Of a DNA stretch of 64,000 bases, positions 46,352 to 54,657 are shown piece by piece (the first letter of the stretch is position 1; every line of letters begins with the position of its first letter). The position numbers and the translations under genes were made by a program. The notes below the pieces were generated by a model, which worked only from the letters and a program-made list of their open reading frames with translations, did not search any database and had not been told where the DNA came from. The stretch is from positions 62,001 through 126,000 of the forward strand of contig NZ_JAGGOJ010000014.1 of the NCBI RefSeq assembly GCF_018614575.1, given 5' to 3'. This stretch comes from Streptomyces sp. ISL-10. GTDB lineage: Bacteria > Actinomycetota > Actinomycetes > Streptomycetales > Streptomycetaceae.

Positions 46352-48097
46352 GTGGCGGAACGTAGCACGGCTGCCGTCGACGTGGCCGACAACGGCGGGG
46401 ACGAACCGCTGACCGCACAAGCGGGCAAGGCCACGACCGACGGGGCGGCAGAATCCCAGAAGACTGCGGAGACGACCGCACCGGAAGACGGCGAGGCGAA
46501 GACCGGAACAAAGAGCGCGGCGAAGGGCGGGGAGCTCTCCCACTCGACACCTGAACTGCACAGCGGCCACAAACTCGCCAGACGCTACCGCCTGGAGGAG
46601 TGCGTCACCCGTCTGGACGGTTTCAGCAGTTGGCGTGCCGTCGACGAGAAACTGCGCCGGGCCGTAGGCGTCCACCTCCTGCCCGCCGACCACCCCAGGG
46701 CTCGCTCCGTTCTCGCGGCCGCCCGCTCATCGGCCCTTCTCGGCGACCCGCGGTTCGTCCAGGTCCTCGACGCCGTCGAGGAGAACGACCTCGTCTACGT
46801 CGTCCACGAATGGCTCCCCGACGCCGTCGAGCTGACCACGCTGCTGGCCGCCGGCCCTCTGGAACCCCACGACGCCTACCAGCTCGTCGAGCAGGTGTCG
46901 TTGGCCATGGCCGCGGCCCACCGCGAGGGGCTCGCCCATCTCCGGCTCACCCCCGGCGCAGTTCTGCGGACGTCCACCGGGCAGTACCGCATCCGCGGCC
47001 TGGCGGTGAACGCAGCTCTGCGCGGCATCTCCGCCGAGCGCCCTCAGCGCACCGACACCGAGGCGATCGGCGCCCTACTGTACGCCGCGCTCACCCAGCG
47101 CTGGCCGTACGAGAACGATGCGTACGGCCTCTCCGGGCTCCCCAAGGGTGTCGGTCTTGTCGCACCCGACCAAGTGCGCGCCGGCATCCATCGCGGACTG
47201 TCGGAACTGGCCATGCGCGCTCTCGTCAACGACGGCGCCACCGCATCCCGCCAGGAGCCGCCGTGCACCACGCCGGACGAACTGGCGAAGGCGGTCGCCG
47301 CGATGCCGCGCATCCGGCCGCCGGAGCCTGCGTTCACCGCGCCGCCGGAGTACCAGCGCACCACCTATCAGCAGGGCAACTACGGCCGCCCGGCCTCCCG
47401 GCCGGGCATGGGCGTCACCCAGGCGGCGCCCACACCGCCCGCCCCGCTCGAGAGCCGTACCGGCAAGGCACTGAAGTGGGCCGTGTCCGCGCTCCTCATC
47501 GCGGCGCTGGGCCTCGGCAGCTGGCAGGTGGCCGACAAGCTGCTGGGCCAGGAGAACGGCGCCAAGGAACCCAAGACCTCGGAGACGTCCATCACGGGCG
47601 GCGAGAACGAGAAGCCCAAGGCTCCCATCCCCCTTGCCGTCCAGTCGGCACAGGAGTACGCCCCGGACGGCGCTCCCCAGAACGCGGGGAACGTCGGTGC
47701 CGCCCATGACGGCGACAGCACGACGTACTGGCGGACCAAGAGCTACTTCGACGGACCGGAATTCGCTCCCTCGGTGAAGCAGGGTGTGGGCATTGTCTTC
47801 GACCTGGGTTCTGAGAAGGACGTCTCCAACGCGTCCATAGCGTTGCGCTACAGCGGAGATCACACCACGATCAGCCTCTACGCCGCTGATTCCCTGTCGC
47901 CGTCCGGCCCGGTGGCCTCCATGACACAGATCGCCGCCGGACAGACCAGTGGATCGGCACTCACGTTGACGGCCAAGAAGCCGGTGACAAGCCGTTATGT
48001 CCTGCTCTGGATGACCGCGATGCCGCACTCGTCGAACGACGAGTACAGCGGCACCGGTTACAAGCAAGGCATCACGGACGTCACGTTCACCGGCTGA
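46352..48097 (+). CDS. Membrane pseudokinase with extracellular carbohydrate-binding-like domain
   Basis: 581-residue protein. Residues ~1-75 are disordered. Residues ~78-300 have a serine/threonine-kinase fold (RRYRLEECVTRLDGFSSWRA, VYVVHEWLPD) but the catalytic signatures are missing: the VAIK lysine position reads VGVHLL, the HRDLKPEN loop reads HLRLTPGAV, and DFG reads RGLAV. One membrane helix lies near 385-405 (ALKWAVSALLIAALGLGSWQ). The extracellular ~170-residue part (GNVGAAHDGDSTTYWRT) looks like a discoidin-type beta-sandwich. This matches the C-terminal part of mycobacterial MviN. GTG 46352 has GGGGAGG upstream; upstream in-frame starts exist at 46292 and 46307. Confidence 0.85.
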   Translation: MAERSTAAVDVADNGGDEPLTAQAGKATTDGAAESQKTAETTAPEDGEAKTGTKSAAKGGELSHSTPELHSGHKLARRYRLEECVTRLDGFSSWRAVDEKLRRAVGVHLLPADHPRARSVLAAARSSALLGDPRFVQVLDAVEENDLVYVVHEWLPDAVELTTLLAAGPLEPHDAYQLVEQVSLAMAAAHREGLAHLRLTPGAVLRTSTGQYRIRGLAVNAALRGISAERPQRTDTEAIGALLYAALTQRWPYENDAYGLSGLPKGVGLVAPDQVRAGIHRGLSELAMRALVNDGATASRQEPPCTTPDELAKAVAAMPRIRPPEPAFTAPPEYQRTTYQQGNYGRPASRPGMGVTQAAPTPPAPLESRTGKALKWAVSALLIAALGLGSWQVADKLLGQENGAKEPKTSETSITGGENEKPKAPIPLAVQSAQEYAPDGAPQNAGNVGAAHDGDSTTYWRTKSYFDGPEFAPSVKQGVGIVFDLGSEKDVSNASIALRYSGDHTTISLYAADSLSPSGPVASMTQIAAGQTSGSALTLTAKKPVTSRYVLLWMTAMPHSSNDEYSGTGYKQGITDVTFTG

Positions 48098-48127
48098 CGG
48101 AGAACGAAGCGGGGAGGGGGCTCACCG

Positions 48128-48832
48128 TTGGACGACGCCACACTCGGCGACGCGAGCGACCAGGATCTTCTGGCCCGCCATGTCGCCGGGGACCCCGATG
48201 CCTTCGGTGAGCTCGTGCGGCGCCACCGCGACCGGCTGTGGGCGGTGGCGCTGCGCACCCTGGGGGACAGGGAGGAGGCCGCGGACGCCGTCCAGGACGC
48301 CCTCGTCTCCGCCTTCCGCGCCGCCCACACCTTCCGCGGCCAGTCCGCCGTCACCACTTGGCTGCACCGCATCACCGTGAACGCCTGCCTCGACCGGGCC
48401 CGCAAAGCGGCCTCCCGCAAGACTTCTCCCGTCGACGACACCGAACGACTGGAACAGCTGCTGGAGCCCCATGAGTCCGCCGAGGCGCCCGCCGAGCGCC
48501 ACGACCTCCATCGCGAGCTCCTGGCCGCACTGGCCAAGCTGCCACCGGATCAGCGGGCCGCACTCGTGCTGGTGGACATGCAGGGCTACCCCGTCGCCGA
48601 AGCCGCGCGAGTCCTCGACGTACCCACCGGAACGATCAAGAGCCGGTGTGCCCGGGGACGAGCCCGACTGCTGCCCATGCTCACCCACCTCCGTGCGGAG
48701 AGCGGGGATGACCCCGACGTCAGCGAGGAAAGGAACCGGACGCCGGGGAAATCCGTCCCACCGGAGTCGGGAGCAAGAAGGACCGGGCCGAACGGCCCAG
48801 CGGCTGTGAAGGGCGGAGGTGGGCGCGCGTGA
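48128..48832 (+). CDS. sigM: ECF sigma factor SigM
   Basis: 234-residue extracytoplasmic-function sigma factor. Region 2 (HVAGDPDAFGELVRRHRDRL through TFRGQSAVTTWLHRI) and region 4 (LPPDQRAALVLVDMQGYPVAEAARVL, GTIKSRCARGRARL) are both complete; ~65 disordered residues follow. Start is TTG 48128, supported by GGGGAGGGGG about 9 nt upstream. The next gene starts inside its stop codon and encodes a zinc-type anti-sigma protein. Position between murJ/pseudokinase and trxB is that of sigM in streptomycetes. Confidence 0.9.
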   Translation: MDDATLGDASDQDLLARHVAGDPDAFGELVRRHRDRLWAVALRTLGDREEAADAVQDALVSAFRAAHTFRGQSAVTTWLHRITVNACLDRARKAASRKTSPVDDTERLEQLLEPHESAEAPAERHDLHRELLAALAKLPPDQRAALVLVDMQGYPVAEAARVLDVPTGTIKSRCARGRARLLPMLTHLRAESGDDPDVSEERNRTPGKSVPPESGARRTGPNGPAAVKGGGGRA

Positions 48833-49731
48833 CATCGAGCGACAGGTCCGGCACCACACAGCACCCGGACGTCTCAGAGATCTCCGACCTCAGCGAAGGT
48901 CTTCTTCCTCCCTCCCGCGCGGCCGACGTGCGCCACCACCTCGAAGACTGCCCCTTGTGCGCAGACGTCCTGAGCTCGCTGGAAGAGATCCGGGGGCTCC
49001 TGGGGACCATCCCGGGCGCAGCGCGCATGCCCGCCGACATCGCCGGCCGGATCGATGCCGCCCTGGCGGCGGAGGCGGTCCTCGCTGCCAGCGCGCCTGC
49101 CGATGCCGCCCATGTTTCACGTGAAACACCGACGCCGCCCGAGTCCACGACGGACACGAACCCTCCTGCCGCGGACCGGCCCGCGGGGCGCTCGCGTGGC
49201 TCGACCGGCCCCGGCCGCAACCGTAGGACCCGCCGTCGGCGGGTGGCCGTGCTCGGCGCCGTCTTCAGCGCTGCTGCCGTCGGGGTCAGCGTCCTGATCC
49301 TCCAGTCCGTGCAGACGCAATCGGGGAGCGATTCCGGTACCTCAAAGGAGGCCAGCGTCAGCGCCGACACCGGAGAGTTCTCGGGGGCGTCGATCCAGGA
49401 CCGCGTGCAAACGCTGCTCGCGGCCGCCTCCCAGGCCGAGCCGAGGATCGAGAGGGCACCCTCGCTCGACGCCGAGACCTCCACGGTCTCGCCCAAGAGC
49501 TCGCCGGAAACCTCGGTGCCGTCATGCATCCAGCAGGGCACCGGCCGGTCGGACCGCCCCCTCGCCTTCGAGCAGGGCCGATACGCGGGCGTCGACGCCT
49601 ACCTCGTCGTGATAGCGCACCCCACCGACGCAACGCGGGTCCAGGCGTATGTCGTCGATGCGGCGTGCGTCGGCAACACCGCCGCGGGTGCGGGGACGCT
49701 GTTGCACACGGAGACCTACCCTCACCACTGA
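48829..49731 (+). CDS. Membrane-bound anti-sigma factor with zinc motif
   Basis: 300-residue protein. The N-terminal zinc-binding anti-sigma fold has HHLEDCPLC (H-x3-C-x2-C) near residues 36-44. One membrane helix follows at residues ~137-157 (RRVAVLGAVFSAAAVGVSVLIL), then a ~140-residue extracytoplasmic domain. GTG 48829 overlaps the sigM stop by 4 bp (GTGA), so the two are translationally coupled; it is expected to hold SigM at the membrane until a signal releases it. A perfect parS lies inside the gene, encoding HVSRET. Confidence 0.88.
   Translation: MTSSDRSGTTQHPDVSEISDLSEGLLPPSRAADVRHHLEDCPLCADVLSSLEEIRGLLGTIPGAARMPADIAGRIDAALAAEAVLAASAPADAAHVSRETPTPPESTTDTNPPAADRPAGRSRGSTGPGRNRRTRRRRVAVLGAVFSAAAVGVSVLILQSVQTQSGSDSGTSKEASVSADTGEFSGASIQDRVQTLLAAASQAEPRIERAPSLDAETSTVSPKSSPETSVPSCIQQGTGRSDRPLAFEQGRYAGVDAYLVVIAHPTDATRVQAYVVDAACVGNTAAGAGTLLHTETYPHH
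49114..49127. other. parS centromere site 6 (inside the anti-sigma gene)
   Basis: Perfect GTTTCACGTGAAAC palindrome within the coding region, reading HVSRET in the protein between the zinc domain and the membrane helix. Confidence 0.94.
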
Positions 49732-49760
49732 ACACCTTGCCTGTGCCGCTTCGACGTCCC

Positions 49761-49787
49761 GGGAATGCAAGCCCCGTAGGATCCGTT
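49761..49787 (+). promoter_or_regulatory. Sigma-R promoter of trxBA
   Basis: GGGAAT at 49761-49766, then exactly 18 nt, then GTT at 49785-49787, matches the GGAAT-N18-GTT consensus of the disulfide-stress sigma factor SigR. It lies 69 bp upstream of the trxB GTG. Induction of trxBA by oxidised thiols via SigR is well established in Streptomyces. Confidence 0.92.
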
Positions 49788-49855
49788 GGGTGGGGTGAGA
49801 CCTTGTAACCCGCCCCGTAGGCAGTTGGCAGTCTGCAGAGACGAGGAAAATACCC

Positions 49856-50830
49856 GTGAGCGACGTCCGCAACGTGATCATCATCGGCTCCGGGCCCGCG
49901 GGCTACACGGCCGCGCTCTACACCGCGCGCGCTTCGTTGCAGCCGCTGGTGTTCGAGGGTGCCGTCACCGCCGGTGGCGCACTGATGAACACGACCGATG
50001 TGGAGAACTTCCCCGGCTTCCGCGACGGCATCATGGGTCCGGATCTGATGGACAACATGCGCGCCCAGGCCGAGCGCTTCGGTGCCGAACTCGTTCCCGA
50101 CGATGTCGTGGCCGTCGATCTCACGGGCGAGATCAAGACCGTCACGGACACCGCCGGAACCGTGCACCGCGCGAAGGCCGTGATCGTCACCACCGGCTCG
50201 CAGCACCGCAAGCTGGGTCTGCCGAACGAGGACGCTCTCTCCGGACGTGGCGTCTCCTGGTGCGCCACGTGTGACGGGTTCTTCTTCAAGGACCAGGACA
50301 TCGCCGTCGTCGGCGGTGGCGACACCGCCATGGAGGAGGCCACCTTCCTTTCGCGCTTCGCCAGGTCCGTCACGATCGTCCACCGTCGTGACACGCTGCG
50401 CGCCTCCAAGGCGATGCAGGAGCGCGCCTTCGCCGACCCGAAGATTTCGTTCGCCTGGAACAGCGAGGTCGCGGAGATCCACGGCGACCCGAAGCTCACC
50501 GGTCTGACCCTGCGCAACACCAAGACGGGCGAGACCTCGCCGCTCGCCGTGACCGGCCTGTTCATCGCCGTGGGCCACGACCCGCGCACCGAGCTGTTCA
50601 AGGGACAGCTCGAGCTCGATGACGAGGGCTACCTCAAGGTCGACGCGCCCTCCACGCGCACCAACCTTCCGGGTGTCTTCGCCGCGGGCGACGTCGTCGA
50701 CCACACCTACCGTCAGGCCATCACGGCCGCCGGCACCGGCTGCTCCGCCGCCCTGGACGCCGAGCGCTTCCTCGCCGCCCTCTCGGACAGTGAGAAGGTC
50801 GCCGAGCCCGAGAAGACCCCCGTGGTCTGA
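49856..50830 (+). CDS. trxB: Thioredoxin reductase
   Basis: 324-residue flavoenzyme that reduces thioredoxin with NADPH. Visible: FAD loop [14 protein letters not shown], active-site WCATCDG near residue 135, NADPH loop [12 protein letters not shown], and the C-terminal [17 protein letters not shown] 49856. Followed after 50 bp by trxA, forming an operon behind a SigR promoter. Confidence 0.97.
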   Translation: MSDVRNVIIIGSGPAGYTAALYTARASLQPLVFEGAVTAGGALMNTTDVENFPGFRDGIMGPDLMDNMRAQAERFGAELVPDDVVAVDLTGEIKTVTDTAGTVHRAKAVIVTTGSQHRKLGLPNEDALSGRGVSWCATCDGFFFKDQDIAVVGGGDTAMEEATFLSRFARSVTIVHRRDTLRASKAMQERAFADPKISFAWNSEVAEIHGDPKLTGLTLRNTKTGETSPLAVTGLFIAVGHDPRTELFKGQLELDDEGYLKVDAPSTRTNLPGVFAAGDVVDHTYRQAITAAGTGCSAALDAERFLAALSDSEKVAEPEKTPVV

Positions 50831-50880
50831 CCTGAGAACCGCACTCCCCCTACACCCCGCAAAGAAGTAAGGAGGACGCC

Positions 50881-51213
50881 GTGGCCGGCGACCTGAAGAA
50901 CGTGACCGACGACTCTTTCGAAGAGGACGTCCTCAAGAGCGACAAGCCCGTACTGGTGGACTTCTGGGCCGCCTGGTGCGGCCCCTGCCGCCAGATCGCG
51001 CCGTCGCTTGAGGCCATCGCGGCTGAGCACGGCGACAAGATCCAGGTCGTGAAGCTCAACATCGACGAGAACCCGGCCACCGCGGCGAAGTACGGCGTCA
51101 TGTCCATCCCGACACTGAACGTCTACCAGAACGGCGAGGTCGCCAAGACCATCGTCGGCGCCAAGCCGAAGGCCGCGATCATCCGCGACCTCGAGGGCTT
51201 CATCGGCGAGTAG
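50881..51213 (+). CDS. trxA: Thioredoxin
   Basis: 110-residue thioredoxin; the active site is AWCGPC near residue 34 and cis-proline is in SIPTLNVY. GTG 50881 with AAGGAGGA 4-8 nt upstream. Second gene of trxBA; a parS and a strong terminator follow. Confidence 0.97.
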   Translation: MAGDLKNVTDDSFEEDVLKSDKPVLVDFWAAWCGPCRQIAPSLEAIAAEHGDKIQVVKLNIDENPATAAKYGVMSIPTLNVYQNGEVAKTIVGAKPKAAIIRDLEGFIGE

Positions 51214-51226
51214 TCATCGCCTCGAT

Positions 51227-51240
51227 GTTTCACGTGAAAC
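51227..51240. other. parS centromere site 7
   Basis: Perfect GTTTCACGTGAAAC palindrome 13 bp after the trxA stop, just ahead of the trxA terminator. Confidence 0.95.
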
Positions 51241-51245
51241 GTCGC

Positions 51246-51280
51246 ATGGGCTCATCCCCACCTCGGGGATGAGCCCATTT
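51246..51280 (+). terminator. Terminator of trxBA
   Basis: ATGGGCTCATCCCC at 51246-51259 pairs perfectly with GGGGATGAGCCCAT at 51265-51278, followed by TTTCTCTT. It lies between convergent genes and may serve both. Confidence 0.88.
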
Positions 51281-51313
51281 CTCTTGCCGACGTCACCAGG
51301 GGGCCTGTCGGCC

Positions 51314-51931
51314 TCACAACGGTCGCAGCGCCGGCTCCTTCTGGACCGCGCCCAGCAACCGGTCCAGAGCCAGCTCAACGTCTTCCTTCCAGGAGAGCGT
51401 CGTCCGAAGCTCCAGCCGCAGCCGGGGGTGTGTCGGATGCGGTCGAACCGTCTTGAAGCCCACGGCGAGCAGATGGTCTGCGGGCAGTACGCATGCTGGC
51501 TCCTTCCAGCGAGCGTCCCCGAATGCCTCGATCGCCCGAAAGCCCCGCCGCAGCAAATCCTTGGCGACGGTCTGCACAATCACCCGCCCCAGTCCCTGGC
51601 CCTGATAGCCGGGCATCACCCAGGCGGTGATGAGCTGCACCGCGTCCGCGGCGACCGGACTCGTGGGAAAGGCCATCGAGCGGGGCACATAGGCAGGTGG
51701 TGCGTAGAGAACGAAGCCCACCGGAACATCATCGACATAGACGACGCGGCCGCACGAGCCCCAGTCGAGGAGGACGGCCGAGATCCAGGCTTCCTTCTCG
51801 AGCTCCGGCGTCCCCGCCTTTACCGCTGCCTCGCCGCTGACCGGGTCGAGTTCCCAGAAGACACACGCACGACAGCGCTGGGGAAGGTCCGAAAGGTTGT
51901 CCAGCGTGAGCGGTACGACTCGACGCCCCAT
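51314..51931 (-). CDS. GNAT-family N-acetyltransferase
   Basis: 205-residue GNAT protein. The acetyl-CoA loop is MPGYQGQGLGRVIVQT (residues ~107-122) and the N-terminal VVPLTLDNLSDLPQRCRACVFWELDP is conserved at this locus in streptomycetes. ATG 51931, with GGAGGAG about 6-10 nt upstream. Downstream of parB on the same strand; role in segregation is not implied. Acceptor unknown. Confidence 0.85.
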   Translation of the reverse strand: MGRRVVPLTLDNLSDLPQRCRACVFWELDPVSGEAAVKAGTPELEKEAWISAVLLDWGSCGRVVYVDDVPVGFVLYAPPAYVPRSMAFPTSPVAADAVQLITAWVMPGYQGQGLGRVIVQTVAKDLLRRGFRAIEAFGDARWKEPACVLPADHLLAVGFKTVRPHPTHPRLRLELRTTLSWKEDVELALDRLLGAVQKEPALRPL

Positions 51932-52077
51932 GGAGGCTCCTCCTCACTGCCCTGATGCGCCGCGCTCCGCGCGGCAGCCAGCGCGCTCCGCTCCAGAAGC
52001 AGGCTGCTGACGAATCCGCCTACTGCCCCAAGTCCCAGACCTGCTGTCACCAGTTGGCTGCGGCTCACCGCTCGCAT
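51820..52077 (-). CDS. Possible small membrane protein overlapping the GNAT gene
   Basis: 85-residue frame starting ATG 52077 with a basic N-terminus (MRAVSRSQL) and one hydrophobic segment (residues ~9-28, [20 protein letters not shown]). Its last 37 codons overlap the start of the GNAT gene in another frame, where codon bias favours the GNAT gene. The N-terminal part looks real, with a GGGGG run before the ATG; the true end may differ. Function not recognised. Confidence 0.4.
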   Translation of the reverse strand: MRAVSRSQLVTAGLGLGAVGGFVSSLLLERSALAAARSAAHQGSEEEPPWGVESYRSRWTTFRTFPSAVVRVSSGNSTRSAARQR

Positions 52078-52174
52078 GGCCCCCGCCCTCCCTCTGAGGT
52101 GGCTCAAGGTGGATGCGTCATACCAGAACGCATCGTATCCACCCAGCCCCGGCACGGATACCGCACCACGGCAA

Positions 52175-52215
52175 AGGGCGGGTCGTGTTCCCTGAACCGG
52201 AACACGCCCCGCCCT
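52175..52215 (-). terminator. Terminator of parAB
   Basis: AGGGCGGG-T-CGTGTTCC at 52175-52191 pairs with GGAACACG-C-CCCGCCCT at 52199-52215, a 16-bp stem with a single mismatch. It lies 24 bp after the parB stop. Confidence 0.8.
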
Positions 52216-52238
52216 GCCGTTGGCGGCGAACGAAAGCC

Positions 52239-53339
52239 TCAGACGTCTACGCCCTCGGCAGGCTCGTCGCTCAACCCGTTCTCCAGGACTCGCCCCTCAC
52301 CAGGGGCCAGCGTGCCCAGGATCCTCTCCAGATCGTCTATCGACGCGAACTCGACGACGATCTTCCCCTTCTTGTGCCCGAGGTCGACCTTCACCCGCGT
52401 CTCGAAGCGGTCCGAGAGCCGGGAGGCAAGATCACTGAGTGCGGGGGACAGCCGGTTCCCCGCTCGCGGGCCCTTCGGCTTGGGCGTGCTCTTGAGCCCC
52501 GAGTTGAGCAGAGTGACGATCTCCTCGACCGCCCGCACCGAGAGCCCCTCGGCCACGATGCGATGGGCCAGCCGGTCCTGCTCGTCCGAATCATCGACGG
52601 AGAGCAGCGCACGCGCATGCCCCGCAGACAGAACGCCGGCAGCGACCCTGCGCTGCACGGGCGGTGAAAGCTTGAGCAGCCGCAGCGTGTTGGAGACCTG
52701 CGGACGCGAGCGACCGATGCGGTCGGCCAACTGGTCATGGGTGCAGTTGAAGTCCTTCAGCAGCTGGTCGTAGGCAGCTGCCTCCTCCAGCGGGTTCAGC
52801 TGCGCCCGGTGCAGGTTCTCCAGCAGGGCGTCCAGAAGAAGCTTGTCGTCCTCGGTGTGCCGGACGATCGCGGGGATCCGCTCCAGGCCGGCCTCACGGC
52901 AGGCCCTCCAGCGGCGCTCACCCATGATGAGCTCGTAGTGGTCCGGTCCCAACTGCCGTACGACAACGGGCTGGAGGAGTCCGACCTCTTTGATGGAGGT
53001 GATCAGCTCGGCGAGTGCGTCTTCGTCGAAGATCTCACGGGGCTGGCGCGGATTCGGGGTGATCGCGTCGAGCGGCACCTCCGCGAAGTGCGCTCCCGCC
53101 GGCTCGCTCGGCCGCGATGCCTCGTCGTGGTCCACCACGGCCCCGGCCGCTTCCGGCGCCGTGGCAGCCGCGGGAAGGGTGGCGACCTTGGCCGCCGCCA
53201 CCCCGCGGTCCGTGGTCAGCACTGGAGCCGCCACCGGAGAGGCGGTGGCACCCGACGACAGGGACACCTGCTTCTCCTGGGGAGCAGCGGGGATCAACGC
53301 ACCGAGCCCACGCCCCAATCCTCTACGTCGCTCGCTCAC
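52239..53339 (-). CDS. parB: Chromosome-partitioning protein ParB
   Basis: 366-residue centromere-binding protein that loads on parS and spreads as a CTP-dependent clamp. After a disordered leader (residues ~15-85) comes box I ([20 protein letters not shown]), box II with [12 protein letters not shown] (CTP/arginine patch), the helix-turn-helix ([20 protein letters not shown]) and the C-terminal dimer domain. The N-terminal [13 protein letters not shown] is the ParA-contact motif. GTG 53339 overlaps the parA stop by 4 bp (GTGA). Confidence 0.97.
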   Translation of the reverse strand: MSERRRGLGRGLGALIPAAPQEKQVSLSSGATASPVAAPVLTTDRGVAAAKVATLPAAATAPEAAGAVVDHDEASRPSEPAGAHFAEVPLDAITPNPRQPREIFDEDALAELITSIKEVGLLQPVVVRQLGPDHYELIMGERRWRACREAGLERIPAIVRHTEDDKLLLDALLENLHRAQLNPLEEAAAYDQLLKDFNCTHDQLADRIGRSRPQVSNTLRLLKLSPPVQRRVAAGVLSAGHARALLSVDDSDEQDRLAHRIVAEGLSVRAVEEIVTLLNSGLKSTPKPKGPRAGNRLSPALSDLASRLSDRFETRVKVDLGHKKGKIVVEFASIDDLERILGTLAPGEGRVLENGLSDEPAEGVDV

Positions 53340-54409
53340 TGAATCCCCTCCGAGATGTTCTGCTGATGGTTCTGAGCCGCGTGGGCATGCTGCGGGTCGT
53401 AGTGGACCCCTACGCCCCGGAGCGCGATCTCGCGGGCGGCTTCGAGGTACGACAGGGAGCCACTCGAACCCGGATCGTAGGTGAGCACCGTCTGCCCGTA
53501 GCTCGGAGCCTCCGAGATGCGCACGGACCGCGGAATGCTTGTCCGTAGGACCTCGTCCCCGAAGTGGGTGCGCACCTCCTCAGCCACCTGCGAGGCGAGC
53601 CGGGTCCGGCCGTCGTACATGGTGAGCAGGATCGTCGAGACATGGAGCGAGGGGTTCAGGTGTCCTCGCACCAGGTCCACGTTGCGCAGCAGCTGACCGA
53701 GCCCTTCCAGCGCGTAGTACTCGCATTGGATGGGGATGAGGACTTCCGCGCCGGCGACCAGTGCGTTGACGGTCAGCAGGCCCAGCGACGGCGGGCAGTC
53801 GATGAGGATGTAGTCCAGCGGCTGCTCGTAGGCCTGGATGGCGCGCTGAAGTCTGCTCTCCCGCGCCACCAGCGACACCAGCTCGATCTCCGCACCGGCG
53901 AGATCGATGGTGGCGGGAGCGCAGAAGAGTCCTTCGACGTCGGGGACGGGCTGGACCACCTCGGCGAGGGGCCTGCTCTCTACCAGGACGTCATAGATAG
54001 AGGGGACTTCCGCATGGTGATCGATACCCAACGCCGTGGAGGCGTTGCCCTGGGGGTCGAGGTCCACCACCAGAACGCGCGCTCCGTGCAGGGCGAGCGA
54101 GGCGGCAAGGTTGACCGTCGTGGTGGTCTTCCCTACGCCACCCTTCTGGTTGGCGACAACCATGACGCGTGTCTGCTCAGGTCGGGGCAGACCCTCACCG
54201 GCACGCCCCAGCGCCTCCACGGCCAGCTGTGCAGCGCGGCCGATGGGGGTGTCGTCCATGGGCGGCGGTGTTTCACGTGAAACATCCTCCCCCGGGGACT
54301 CGGTACGGGGACCGGGGACCGGATCGGTCATCGGTCCCGCGATGTTGGCGTCGGACCGCAAGGATTCACTCTCCTCGACTTCAGGCTCGCGATGAGGAGA
54401 GCCTGCCAT
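53336..54409 (-). CDS. parA: Chromosome-partitioning ATPase ParA
   Basis: About 357-residue Walker-type ATPase that positions origins in growing and sporulating hyphae. Deviant Walker [13 protein letters not shown] near residue 95, Walker A' [10 protein letters not shown], Walker [16 protein letters not shown] ~85-residue N-terminal leader contains the residues DVSRET, encoded by a parS site. ATG 54409 is chosen because it gives the N-terminus usually annotated ([14 protein letters not shown]); the frame stays open to a GTG at 54574 that lies in another parS, so a longer form is possible. Operon with parB. Confidence 0.93.
   Translation of the reverse strand: MAGSPHREPEVEESESLRSDANIAGPMTDPVPGPRTESPGEDVSRETPPPMDDTPIGRAAQLAVEALGRAGEGLPRPEQTRVMVVANQKGGVGKTTTTVNLAASLALHGARVLVVDLDPQGNASTALGIDHHAEVPSIYDVLVESRPLAEVVQPVPDVEGLFCAPATIDLAGAEIELVSLVARESRLQRAIQAYEQPLDYILIDCPPSLGLLTVNALVAGAEVLIPIQCEYYALEGLGQLLRNVDLVRGHLNPSLHVSTILLTMYDGRTRLASQVAEEVRTHFGDEVLRTSIPRSVRISEAPSYGQTVLTYDPGSSGSLSYLEAAREIALRGVGVHYDPQHAHAAQNHQQNISEGIQ
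54270..54283. other. parS centromere site 8 (inside parA)
   Basis: Perfect GTTTCACGTGAAAC palindrome inside the N-terminal leader of parA, where it encodes DVSRET. A ParB-bound site within its own operon could give feedback on parAB expression. Confidence 0.95.
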
Positions 54410-54558
54410 GCTTTTGGGGTCGTGAACCAGCGAGGCCCGTGGTTCTGTGGAGGAATCCACCTCTGTGGACAACTCCGTGGCCCGTAGGAGGGGCTTGCGG
54501 CCCTTTACCGGGGCGGCCGCACGGCCGCGGCTGATGATTCCCTGCAGCAGTGAGCGAC

Positions 54559-54572
54559 GTTTCACGTGAAAC
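54559..54572. other. parS centromere site 9 (parA upstream region)
   Basis: Perfect GTTTCACGTGAAAC palindrome 150 bp upstream of the chosen parA start, between parA and rsmG. In the extended parA frame it would encode VFHVK. Confidence 0.95.
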
Positions 54573-54657
54573 ACGATGCACGCGCCGCATCACCGAACCA
54601 GGACGACACTCCGAAATGTGTACGTATGGAAGCTTGTATGGCTCAGCGGACTACGGG

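Noticed and set aside
46352-47250. Active Ser/Thr protein kinase
   Set aside because: The catalytic lysine, HRD and DFG motifs are all missing by eye, so a pseudokinase is the better call.
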